DNA of 64,000 bases from contig NZ_MAIQ01000002.1 of the NCBI RefSeq assembly GCF_001678845.1, positions 310,001 to 374,000 on the forward strand, written 5' to 3'. Both the position numbers and the translations under genes were made by a program. The DNA comes from Christensenella intestinihominis (GTDB lineage: Bacteria > Bacillota > Clostridia > Christensenellales > Christensenellaceae). Of the stretch, positions 34,458 to 43,600 are shown one piece after another. The stretch's first letter is position 1, and every line of letters begins with the position of its first letter. The notes under the pieces were generated by a model. The model did no database searches. It had not been told where the DNA came from and was given only the letters and a program-made list of their open reading frames with translations.

Positions 34458-35780
34458 TTACATCAGTTGCTGCAGCCAATCCGGAAGGGTATCGATCTGA
34501 TAGAAAAGCTGATACGCATCCTTCAGGGACGCCGAATTTTCGCTGCCCTCTTTTGTAACGCCGAGGGCGGGAACCGTTACGTATTCGGGCGCATCCTTCC
34601 CAAGCAGGCCATAGCATGCGAGAAGCGCTTCCGTGCAGCCCTGGTCGTAGGGCCGCTGTGTGGAGATCGTGTTAATGATGCCGTCCCCGGCCGTCATGGA
34701 AGCGGTGGTGGTGCCCAGGCCCACGCAGTTTACGACCAGGTCGTCCCTGCCGACGGCCGACGCGGACGAAGCGATATATTCCGCGGGGACATCCCAGCTT
34801 CCGAAGATACCGTCGATATCCGGATATTGCGCGAGCATTGCGTCCGCTACCTCGCCGGCGAGCGTCGCATCCGCAAAGCCCATCTCCGTAACGATTTCAA
34901 TATTGGGATATTTCAGCTTCATCCGGTCTACAAACCCGGCGCAATCGCGTGTCGTTACAAAGAAATCCGCGTCGTAATAGATCACCCCGACGGTTCCCTC
35001 GTAATTAAGCTCCTTAGCCATCAGGTCGGCGCAGATCATCCCGCAGCCATACCGGTCGGCGGCCACGATGGAGACATAATCCTTCCCGGCCGTCATATTG
35101 CTCGGGCAGTTGTCCATAAACACCAGCTTCACCCCCGCGTCGGCGGCCTTCTGGTATGCGACGGCCGTAGACGTTTCATCGACGGGGATACTGATGATAA
35201 TATCCGGATTGAGCTCGAGGACGTTTTCAATATCCGATACCTGCTGTTCCGCGGAGAAACCGGCGTCCGTTACGGCCACAACCTCTACGCCGAGGTCTGT
35301 AAGCGTTTCCTCGATTCCCTTGCGCTGCATTACGTACCAGTCGTCCGTCGTATAGTGGAAGCAGATCGCCGCTTTATAGTTTCCGCTCCTGATTTGCTCC
35401 TTTTCCTCGTCCGTCAACGCTATTTCCGTCCAGGGGGTTGAGACCTCGCCTTTCGGCCCTTTCCCGACGACAACCGTCGACTCCGCCGTGCCAAACTGGT
35501 CGCCGTCTTCTCCGGCCGTCATAACCTGGCTTTCCACGGGACCGTCCCAGCCTTCAATTCCGGAAACGTCGCCTACGTCCGCCGAAGTGAGGATCGCCGG
35601 CGAGCTTTCGGTCCCGGCTTCCGCCGTATCCGTCGCGGCGGGCGTTTCCGTCTCCGTGCCCTGCCCGGCGGCGGCGCTTTCCGTTGCGGCGGGCGCACCG
35701 GCCCCGGCGCATGCGGTAAGCATAAAGGCGGCGAGCACAAAGCATACCAACATTGTCAAAAATCTTTTCCTTCTGTCCAT
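34458..35780 (-). CDS. Sugar-binding lipoprotein of the ABC transporter (RbsB type)
   Basis: A 440-residue lipoprotein: signal ending in lipobox LTAC (Cys about 24), an Ala/Thr/Glu-rich linker to about residue 130, then a type I periplasmic-binding fold (Peripla_BP_4) from YKAAICFHYTTDDWYVMQRKG. Typical binding-cleft phrases are NPDIIISIPVDE, VFMDN and GIFGSWDVPAEYI. AAAGGAGAGAAATATT precedes the ATG. It is the first gene of the operon behind a promoter and leader terminator. The long linker is more extended than in RbsB of model species. The ligand is unknown. Confidence 0.95.
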   Translation of the reverse strand: MDRRKRFLTMLVCFVLAAFMLTACAGAGAPAATESAAAGQGTETETPAATDTAEAGTESSPAILTSADVGDVSGIEGWDGPVESQVMTAGEDGDQFGTAESTVVVGKGPKGEVSTPWTEIALTDEEKEQIRSGNYKAAICFHYTTDDWYVMQRKGIEETLTDLGVEVVAVTDAGFSAEQQVSDIENVLELNPDIIISIPVDETSTAVAYQKAADAGVKLVFMDNCPSNMTAGKDYVSIVAADRYGCGMICADLMAKELNYEGTVGVIYYDADFFVTTRDCAGFVDRMKLKYPNIEIVTEMGFADATLAGEVADAMLAQYPDIDGIFGSWDVPAEYIASSASAVGRDDLVVNCVGLGTTTASMTAGDGIINTISTQRPYDQGCTEALLACYGLLGKDAPEYVTVPALGVTKEGSENSASLKDAYQLFYQIDTLPDWLQQLM

Positions 35781-35950
35781 AATATTTCTCTCCTTTTATT
35801 TTTTTGGGGAAGGCCTCCCCGAAACTGTGCTTTTTTAATTTACGAAAAAACGGATATCCTGTATTCCGGCATATTAACATTCCGCCTATGGGCGTCTCTT
35901 CCGGCAGTTGTTGTTATAAAACGAATTTTGTAAAACTTAGATTGTTGCAA

Positions 35951-35983
35951 TAAAAAAAGTGCCCTTGTAAAAACAAAGGCACT
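35951..35983 (-). terminator. Leader (attenuator) terminator upstream of the sugar transporter
   Basis: On the minus strand AGTGCCTTTGT (35973-35983) pairs with ACAAGGGCACT (35958-35968; one G-U), then T7. It lies about 60 bases after the promoter's expected start and 170 bases before the first gene, so it would cut the transcript unless relieved. Confidence 0.8.
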
Positions 35984-36048
35984 CATAACCATGTTCGGTG
36001 ATCCGAATCATCAACCATGAACGATCCGGACTCTATTCGATTAACTAC

Positions 36049-36076
36049 AGTATAACATATCGTATTTTTTTGTCAA
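36049..36076 (-). promoter_or_regulatory. Promoter of the sugar transporter operon leader
   Basis: Minus-strand TTGACA (36071-36076), 16 bp, TATACT (36049-36054). The following leader contains two copies of CATGGTT(G)ATGA and a 7-bp stem CCGGATC/GATTCGG ahead of the terminator. Confidence 0.75.
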
Positions 36077-36122
36077 GAATTAACCCGGAAAATATTTATG
36101 CGGGCCGGTTCTTCCCGGCGAA

Positions 36123-37745
36123 CTACCGCCATACATGGATTTTTTTCAGGACTCTCGTCAGCTTTTTCCCGCCGCGAATCTGTTCCAGCTCGCGCTCGTT
36201 TACTGCTTTCACAAGCACCAGCATGAAGAAATAAACCAGCAGTCCTACGACCGCGCATACGATCACGCCGACCGCATTGGAATACGGCGCGATCAGCGAA
36301 TACACCAAATAGGCGACTGCCGCCATCACCGCCGTCGCGGCAATGGGTTTTAAGAGATGTTCCCCCCATTTGATCCGCACACCCGTATATTTTCGCACGT
36401 ACAAATAGTTCATGACCGCGGCAATCACATAGCACATCACCGTTCCGATGACCGCGCCGTAGATGTTGATCTGCGGAATACTCATCAAAAACAGGCTCAG
36501 CCCAACCTTGACCACCGCGCCGACCGCAAGGGCGATGGGCGGCAGGTTTTGCTTGCCGATGCCCTGCAAAACGCCCGTCATGGTCTGCATGAAGGGCAGG
36601 AATACCGCGACCGAGCACATTGTCATCAAAAGCCCTGTCGCGAGCGCATGCTGTTCGGGCGTGGAGCTCGGATACAAAAACGAAAAAATCGGCGAGGCAA
36701 AAATGAAAAACGCGGCCGTCACGGGTACGCCTTCCAAAAACGCAAACTTGATGCCGTGCAGCACGTTCGCCCTGACGCGCTCATTGTCCTTTAGCTTGAT
36801 CGCTTCGCTGATCGCGGGGACGACGCTCATTTGCAGCGCCTGCGAGACGATGGCCGCCAGGTTGATGATCGTGATAACGCCGCCCGAAAGCGTTCCATAC
36901 ATGCTGCGCACGGCGGTATCCGCATAGCCGATGGAGAACAGGCTGCGCGGGATGATGACGGAGTCAACAAACGAAACGATGGGCATGACCAGCCCCGCCA
37001 CCGTGATTGGCAGCGCAAGCACGAGTACCTTGCCCAGCAGCGGCTTTACTTCCGCCCATGAAAGGCGGTGTTTATAGGCCGCCATCATATCCGTCGTCAT
37101 TTGCCTCTTTTGCCTGCCATACGCGCCCATCGTATACAAAAGCGCGGCGGCTTCGGAAATCGATATTCCCAAAAGCGCGCCCATCGCGCCCAGTTCCATG
37201 CGTCCCGTCCACTTCAGGAGGAAATACGCGAGCGCGAGACCCGCGCCCACCTTGACGAACTGCTCGATGATCTGCGAAAGCGCGGTCGGCTTCATGTTCT
37301 GGAGGCCCTGGAAATAGCCGCGGTACGCGCACATTACGGAAACAAAGAACAGCGCAGGCGCAAGCGCCATCAGCGAATATTGCCCGCCCGGAAGCGCCTG
37401 GAGCCGCGTGATCGGCCCCGCGAGGCAGAACATGGCCACGGACGTGATCACACCGACGAGCACCAAAAAAGCGCGCGACGTTTTAAAAACGGCGTACGCC
37501 CCTTTATAATCCCCGGTGGTAACACGCTCGGAAACGAGCTTTGAAATCGCGATGGGAAGCCCCACCGTAGAAATGATGAGCAGGGCCGAATAGACCGGGA
37601 ACGCCTGCTGGTAATAGCTCATCCCCTCGAGCGAGATGAAATCCGCAAGGACAATCCTGTAAAGCGCGCCGACGATTTTGACAATCACGCCGGCCGCGCC
37701 GAGGATCAATGTGCTTTTAATCAGGCTTTTCGTCGTATTGGACAT
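36123..37745 (-). CDS. Lipid II / polysaccharide flippase, SpoVB-MurJ type
   Basis: A 540-residue membrane protein of the MOP superfamily with about 14 helices. It opens with KSLIKSTLILGAAGVIVKIVGALYRIVLAD and contains the MATE-like AYRGYFQGLQNMKPTALSQIIEQ segment near residue 150, typical of SpoVB, YtgP and MurJ relatives that flip undecaprenyl-linked precursors. ATG 37745 is preferred because GGAG lies ten bases upstream; the longest frame begins four codons earlier without one. It may serve spore cortex or vegetative wall synthesis; sequence alone does not tell. Confidence 0.92.
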   Translation of the reverse strand: MSNTTKSLIKSTLILGAAGVIVKIVGALYRIVLADFISLEGMSYYQQAFPVYSALLIISTVGLPIAISKLVSERVTTGDYKGAYAVFKTSRAFLVLVGVITSVAMFCLAGPITRLQALPGGQYSLMALAPALFFVSVMCAYRGYFQGLQNMKPTALSQIIEQFVKVGAGLALAYFLLKWTGRMELGAMGALLGISISEAAALLYTMGAYGRQKRQMTTDMMAAYKHRLSWAEVKPLLGKVLVLALPITVAGLVMPIVSFVDSVIIPRSLFSIGYADTAVRSMYGTLSGGVITIINLAAIVSQALQMSVVPAISEAIKLKDNERVRANVLHGIKFAFLEGVPVTAAFFIFASPIFSFLYPSSTPEQHALATGLLMTMCSVAVFLPFMQTMTGVLQGIGKQNLPPIALAVGAVVKVGLSLFLMSIPQINIYGAVIGTVMCYVIAAVMNYLYVRKYTGVRIKWGEHLLKPIAATAVMAAVAYLVYSLIAPYSNAVGVIVCAVVGLLVYFFMLVLVKAVNERELEQIRGGKKLTRVLKKIHVWR

Positions 37746-37770
37746 ACAAAACTCCAATCAAAATTCAATG

Positions 37771-37821
37771 TAATAGGCATGCCGGGCAAAAAGCAAACGC
37801 TCTTCCCCGGCATGCCTATTA
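37771..37821. other. Long perfect stem-loop upstream of the flippase gene
   Basis: TAATAGGCATGCCGGG (37771-37786) pairs with CCCGGCATGCCTATTA (37806-37821) around a 19-base loop. It can close the EAL-gene transcript; there is no clear T tract on the minus strand. Confidence 0.6.
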
Positions 37822-37861
37822 TTATACCACATCTTACAAAAATGAAAAGACGGTTAAATTT

Positions 37862-39736
37862 TTATTCGTTGCCTTCCGGCCCGGCGGATTCCTGCCCGTC
37901 AATCAGCGCTTCAAAATCCGCGACAGGCATGGGCCGGTAAAAATAAAAGCCCTGGACAAAATCGCAGCCTTCCGCCCGCAGGAAATCTACCTGGTCCTTA
38001 TATTCTACCCCTTCGGCAACCGTTTTGATCTGCAGGGCACGCGCGATCGATATAATTCCCTTGAGCACGGTGTAGGTCCGGCTCTTTTCCGATTTGGCCC
38101 GGAAGAAAACCGCATCCAGCTTCAGGACGTCAATCGACAGGTCCTTTAATATTCCAAGGGAGGAATAGCCCGTTCCAAAATCATCCAGCGAGCAAAGGAA
38201 GCCGTGCCTGCGCATATGCTCTACATTCTGTATCATATAATCCTGGTTTTCAAAGGCGACCGATTCCGTGAATTCAATTTCCATCAGGCCGTCCGGGATT
38301 TTATAGCGGTCCTTGATTTTTGCATAGGTGGACACAAAATCCGAGTTGTAAAACTGGATACGGGAGACGTTTACTGAGATGGGAAGCACTTTAAGGCCGG
38401 CCGCAATGCGGTCGTGCAGCCAGATACAAATTTTTTCAAACACATACTGGTCGAGTGCGCCGATCACCTGGTGCTGCTCGAAAATAGGGATAAACGCATT
38501 TGGCGGCAGGACTCCCCTGCCGGGCATATCCCAGCGCACAAGCGCCTCCGCACGCTCGACCTGGCCGCTTTTGAGGCCCACCTTTGGCTGCAGGTACACC
38601 AGGAATTCGTTTTTTTGGAGCGCATCCTGCATCCTGCTTTTGATGGTTACTTCCTCGATCATCTTCTCCCGGATGCTCTCGTTATAAAACGCATAATGCC
38701 TTCCGCCCGAGGAATTTTTAACTGTTTTCTGCGCAAAATTCGCCCGGTCCAGCAGGGTCGCCATATCGCGCATGTCCCCGACGTCCTCCACGCAGCAGAT
38801 TCCGTATACCAGGGTAATCATATATTTATTTTTGAGCGCGGTTGTCTGCTCGGTCAGGGCGTGCGCAATCCGCTCCTGCCGGTAGACCAGGTCTCCCTTT
38901 TCCTTGTAACGGTAAAGGGCCGCGAACTGGTCGGCCGTATTCCTGCCGAAAACCTCATTTCCGCCGAGGTCGTCCATTGCCAGCCGGGCATAAATCCGCA
39001 GGATATCGTCGCCGTACTCATAGCCAAAAACGTCGTTGACATATTTGAAATTTTCAAAATCGACGAAAACAACCGCAAACTTCTCCGCCGGGCTGCGGTC
39101 CATGACCGCCGCGGCCTCCTGCTTGAATTTCTCCATGTTATACGCGCCCGTAAGCTCATCCCGGAACGCCATATCTTCCAGCGTCTCGTTTTTACGCTTG
39201 AGGTCGAGCATTTTTTTGACATAGACTACGATTACAACGGCACACGCAACGATGCAGGCGGCCGTCATGATAAAAATCAGCTTGGATAAATCCGCCGTCT
39301 GCCGATTGGAATAATCTTCAATCGCAAATACGGTATCGTTGGCAACCTGGAACAGCTTTTCGCTTTCCGAAAGCAACGTCTCCGTATCCCCGCCGTTCCT
39401 GACTTTTTCTATTTCGTTTTTAACGACGGCCCATTGGCCCCCGAGATTGGACAAATCCGTTTGATATACGGTATCTGCCGGGATTACGAGGCCATACTGC
39501 CCCTTCCCCGTTCTCAGCTCGTCTATGATTCCGTCAATATAAGCAAGGAGCCCGTCATTGGGCAAGCGGTTGGTTTCGAGCTTAACCTCCCGCTGCGACG
39601 CCCCCCGCACAATGCCAACATAATTAATCAGCCTTCCGTAATTGCTGATATCCGAAACCAGCTTCACGGCAGACAGGCTGATTACGACAAGCAACGCACA
39701 AAGAATCAGGATCAAAAATTTTGCAGTCTTCTTCAT
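37862..39736 (-). CDS. Membrane c-di-GMP phosphodiesterase: degenerate GGDEF plus EAL
   Basis: A 624-residue sensor. Helix 1 (about 6-26), an extracytoplasmic sensor of about 120 residues, and helix 2 (about 150-172) precede a GGDEF fold (about 185-345) whose signature is TADQF, so cyclase activity is not expected. The EAL domain (about 365-615) keeps EALVRW, PISVNVSR, FTES, DDFGTGYSSL and AEGVE. The predicted job is c-di-GMP breakdown in response to an external ligand. It has the same architecture core as the protein at 5732-8353 but a different sensor. Confidence 0.93.
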   Translation of the reverse strand: MKKTAKFLILILCALLVVISLSAVKLVSDISNYGRLINYVGIVRGASQREVKLETNRLPNDGLLAYIDGIIDELRTGKGQYGLVIPADTVYQTDLSNLGGQWAVVKNEIEKVRNGGDTETLLSESEKLFQVANDTVFAIEDYSNRQTADLSKLIFIMTAACIVACAVVIVVYVKKMLDLKRKNETLEDMAFRDELTGAYNMEKFKQEAAAVMDRSPAEKFAVVFVDFENFKYVNDVFGYEYGDDILRIYARLAMDDLGGNEVFGRNTADQFAALYRYKEKGDLVYRQERIAHALTEQTTALKNKYMITLVYGICCVEDVGDMRDMATLLDRANFAQKTVKNSSGGRHYAFYNESIREKMIEEVTIKSRMQDALQKNEFLVYLQPKVGLKSGQVERAEALVRWDMPGRGVLPPNAFIPIFEQHQVIGALDQYVFEKICIWLHDRIAAGLKVLPISVNVSRIQFYNSDFVSTYAKIKDRYKIPDGLMEIEFTESVAFENQDYMIQNVEHMRRHGFLCSLDDFGTGYSSLGILKDLSIDVLKLDAVFFRAKSEKSRTYTVLKGIISIARALQIKTVAEGVEYKDQVDFLRAEGCDFVQGFYFYRPMPVADFEALIDGQESAGPEGNE

Positions 39737-39848
39737 ACCGCCTACTCCCCTAGTATTCCCACCATTATATCACACTTTATTATATTATACTTTATTGGTT
39801 TTGTATTTTTTATAATATATACCCCGAAAATACCCTGTTTATATAAAA

Positions 39849-39880
39849 ATTCCACGGTCTTCCTGAAAAAACCGTGGAAT
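39849..39880 (-). terminator. Terminator of the FMN reductase gene
   Basis: ATTCCACGGT (39849-39858) pairs with ACCGTGGAAT (39871-39880), followed on the minus strand by T5. Confidence 0.8.
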
Positions 39881-39931
39881 GGGAAGCATGCGTAAAATTT
39901 CGCCCGCCGCCGGATATACCGGACTTCCTGG

Positions 39932-40486
39932 CTAGATTTCCCTGCCGAATTCCTCCACCCGGCGAAGCGCATCCGTATTCAGGACGTCGTCGGCTTTTCC
40001 GAGGCCCCCCTGGACAATTACGCCCCGGTTATCCCAGCCAAGATAATCGCACATCAAACGGAACGCCTCCACCGCGGGCTTATATTCTATGTGCCCGGTT
40101 TCGAGTTCGCCGATCAGGATAAACGCCGCCTCCCTGATTGCCAGCGGCTTCGGGCCGCCGCTGCCGCCATAGGCGTACAGCCTGTCGATCGCGCCTTTGA
40201 CCTGCGCGGGCAGGGCGCCCCAATAAAGCGGGGATACGAGCAGCAGTACATCGCTCGATTCATAATATGGCTCCAGCTTTTTAAAATCGTCTTCAATGAC
40301 GCATGCCTCTCCCTTACTCCAGCACCGGTCACAGGCGGTGCAGCCCCCGATGTCCATGAAGGCGGCGTCAAAGCGGGTCACTTCGTTTCCTTTTTGCTGG
40401 GCCCCGGCTGTGAATGCCTGCGCAATTTTATCGCTGTTTCCATGCCGGCGCGGACTCGCGTTCAGCAGCATAATTTTCTTTCCCAT
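39932..40486 (-). CDS. NAD(P)H-dependent FMN reductase / flavodoxin-fold oxidoreductase
   Basis: A 184-residue flavoprotein. The phosphate-binding loop appears at the N terminus as LLNASPRRHGNSDKIAQAF, a CTACDRCWSKGEACVIEDD cysteine cluster follows near residue 48, and VLLVSPLYWGALPAQVKGAIDRLY binds the flavin ring. This is the NADPH-dependent FMN reductase (iron-sulfur flavoprotein-like) group common in anaerobes. AGGAGGCTGCTGTT fixes ATG 40486. It stands between two terminators and is probably monocistronic. It may reduce quinones, metals or oxygen. Confidence 0.9.
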   Translation of the reverse strand: MGKKIMLLNASPRRHGNSDKIAQAFTAGAQQKGNEVTRFDAAFMDIGGCTACDRCWSKGEACVIEDDFKKLEPYYESSDVLLLVSPLYWGALPAQVKGAIDRLYAYGGSGGPKPLAIREAAFILIGELETGHIEYKPAVEAFRLMCDYLGWDNRGVIVQGGLGKADDVLNTDALRRVEEFGREI

Positions 40487-40599
40487 AACAGCAGCCTCCT
40501 TTGGGATTTCCATTCTTCTTTTGCCTTAAGCCCAATATAGTACAATATACGGCATGATACAAGCATATTCTACTGAAAAGCATTCCTTTTTTATAAACA

Positions 40600-40630
40600 G
40601 AAACGGCGCGGCTGGCCGCCGCGCCGTTTC
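40600..40630 (-). terminator. Terminator-like hairpin after the MBG surface protein gene
   Basis: A perfect 13-bp stem (40600-40612 with 40618-40630), about 40 bases after the gene's stop; on the minus strand a TTTCTGTTTAT tract follows. Confidence 0.75.
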
Positions 40631-40669
40631 CATATCCGTTTTCCATCCCTTTTGGGCGATTTGTTTTAT

Positions 40670-43600
40670 TTACGCATGCTCTGCATGAAGTTTGTCTTCG
40701 GGTTCTTCGTCTTCCTTGTCCTTGCGGCTCTTTTTCGTGAATACCGCGACCACAACCTGCACAACCGCGATCACCGCCATCAGCAGCGTCCATTGATCCG
40801 TCCAGACCATCGGGTTCCAGATATTCTCGGTCAGGATAAAGGCAACGATCGCAACGACCGTCGGGATGATGCTGAGCAGCCGCACGAGCCCCTTGCGCTT
40901 CAGCTTGCCTTCTTCTTCCTCTTCTTCCCTGCGCACCGTACGGGACTGCACCGTTTCATCTTCTTCCTCTTCCTTTTTCTTCTTTCCGAAGAAGTAGCCG
41001 ATGAGCAGCACGATCATGATAATCCCCGTCGCTATTGCGAGCAGCAGGTTGAGGAGCGCCCATGACGCCTGTCCGATTCCGCCTGCAAGCGGCGTTGGAT
41101 TATCTTCTATGGTAACCGGTTCCTGCCCCGTGCCGCCATCCGGGTTTCCGGCAAGCGGCGTCTGGTTATCCGGAATGGTCACCGTATCCGCCGGAGCCGC
41201 AGGCGCTGCGGGCGTCGTATCATCGACTGCCGCCGGAGCCGCAGGCGCTGTCGGTGCCGTGGGCGCTGTAGGCGTTGTAGGCGTCGTAGGCGTCGTAGGC
41301 GTTGTGGGCGTCGTGGGCGTCGTAGGCGTTGTGGGCGTTGTAGGCGTCGTGGGCGTCGTGGGCGTTGTAGGCGTCGTGGGCGTTGTGGGCGTCGTGGGTG
41401 CCGTAACCGCCGTAATGTTGAGCACCGCATCCAGCGTTTTAACGCTGTAATTTGGGTTGTCCCCCAGCGCGACACGGATGGCGTACGTTCCTACATCTTC
41501 CCCCGCATCACGGTTCAGCGCATAATTGAGCACATCATTTCCAACGAGTCCTTCAACTGTTGCCGTCAATACCGGATCGGCGGCGCCCGCCGTCTTTGTT
41601 TTGTCTTCCGCTGTGACGGTAGCAGGTTTCGGAGTTACCGTAAGGGCGCCCGCTACAAAGCTGATCTCGTAATTACCGGAGGCCAGGCCGCCCGGCGTAA
41701 TGTCGTAATCGCCAACCGGCGACAACGCGCCTGCCGCGCAATCGTATGCCAGCGTGCCCGAAAGCACCGCTTCACTTTCGTCGTTTACCAGCCCGTCATA
41801 GGACACGGTGAATGCCGGGTTATCCTGCCCGTATACCTTGCTTTTATCATCTGCCGTAATGACGAGGCCTGCTTTGCCGATGCTCACGGTTACGGTCGTG
41901 ACCGCGTCGTCGTAATTATCGGCATGGGCTTTCACGTAAACGGGATAGTCCCCCGCGTCCGTGAACCGCGGCATTTCGGGCGAATAGTTTACGCCGTCCG
42001 TGCTGTAGGTGATCGCCGCGCCTTCCACCGACGGGGGGAAGCCCGTGATTCCATCCTGAGCTGCTCCGTCGTAGGTTTCCCGGTACGGCGTCGCTTCCAC
42101 CGTAAGCGCCGTGCTGTCGGCTATGGTCAGCTTGCCGTTTACATAGCTTACATTGTAATTCTTTGTTTCCAACGCGCCCGAAGGTACGATGTCGTACGGG
42201 CCAACCGGGGACGTTTCGTCCGCCGCGCAGTCAAGCGCCACAACAAGGCCGATCCCCTCTATGGAATCCGTTCCTTTAAGCCCGGACGGGGTGAAGCCGA
42301 ACGCCGGGTTCGCTTTGCCGTACTCGCGCGTTTCATTGTTTGCCGTGATGGTAAGGCCTGCTTTGCCGATGCTCACCGTTACGGTCGTAACTGCGTCATC
42401 GTAATTATCGGCATGGGCTTTCACATAAACGGGATAACTTCCCGCGTCCGTAAACTGCGGCATTTCGGGCGAATAGTTTACGCCGTCCGTGCTGTAGGTG
42501 ATCGCCGCGCCTTCCACCGACGGGGTGAAACCCGTGATTCCGCCATGAGCTGCTCCGTCGTAGGTTCCCTGGTACGGCGTCGCTTCCACCGTAAGCGCCG
42601 TGCTGTTGGTTATGGTCAGCTTGCCGTTTACATAGCTTACATTATAATTCTTTGTTTCCAACGCGCCCGAAGGAACGATGTCGTATGGGCCCACCGGGGA
42701 CGTTTCGTCCGCCGCGCAGTCAAGCGCTACAGCAAGGCCGATCCCCTCTATGGAATCCGTTCCTTTCAGCCCGGACGAAGTGAAGCCGAACGCCGGGTTC
42801 GCTTTGCCGTACTCGCGCGTTTCATTGTTTGCCGTAATGACAAGGTTCTCCTTGCCGATGGTTGCGGTTACGGTCGTGACCGCGTCGTCGTAATTGTCGG
42901 CGTGTGCCTTCACGTAAACGGGATAACTTCCCGCGTCCGTGAACCGCGGCATTTCAGGCGAATAGTTTACGCCGTCCGTGCTGTAGGTGATCGCCGCGCC
43001 TTCCACCGACGGGGTGAAGCCCGTGATTCCGCCATGGGCTGCTCCGTCGTAGGTTCCGTGATACGGCGTCGCGCTGATTCCCAGCGTACCACTGTTGCGG
43101 ATGGTCAGCGTGCCGTTTACATAGCTTACATTGTAATTCTTTGTTTCCAACGCGCCCGAAGGAACGATGTCGTACGGGCCCACCGTGGACGTTTCGTCCG
43201 CCGCGCAGTCAAGCGCCACCGCAAGGCCGATCCCCTCTACGGAATCCGTTCCTTTCAGCTCGGACGGGGTGAAGCCGAACGCCGGGTTCGCTTCGCCGTA
43301 CTCGCGCGTTTCATTGTTTGCCGTGATGACAAGGCCTGCCTTGCCGATGACGGCGTTGACCTGCGTGATCGCCGGATTATAGTTCGGCGCTTCCGCTTTC
43401 ACGTAAACGGGATAACTTCCCGCGTCCGTGAACTGCGGCATTTCAGGCGAATAGTTTACGCCGTCCGTGCTGTAGGTAATCGCCGCGCCTTCCACCGACG
43501 GGGTGGAGCCCGTGATTCCGTCATGAGCTGCTCCGTCGTAGGTTTCCCGGTACGGCGTCGCTTCCACCGTAAGCGCCGTGCTGTTGGTTATAGTCAGCGT

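Noticed and set aside
41221-41410. Short regular repeats that might suggest a CRISPR array.
   Set aside because: Units are 9 bp with no spacers and encode the PTT linker in frame. No CRISPR array or cas gene was seen anywhere in the window.
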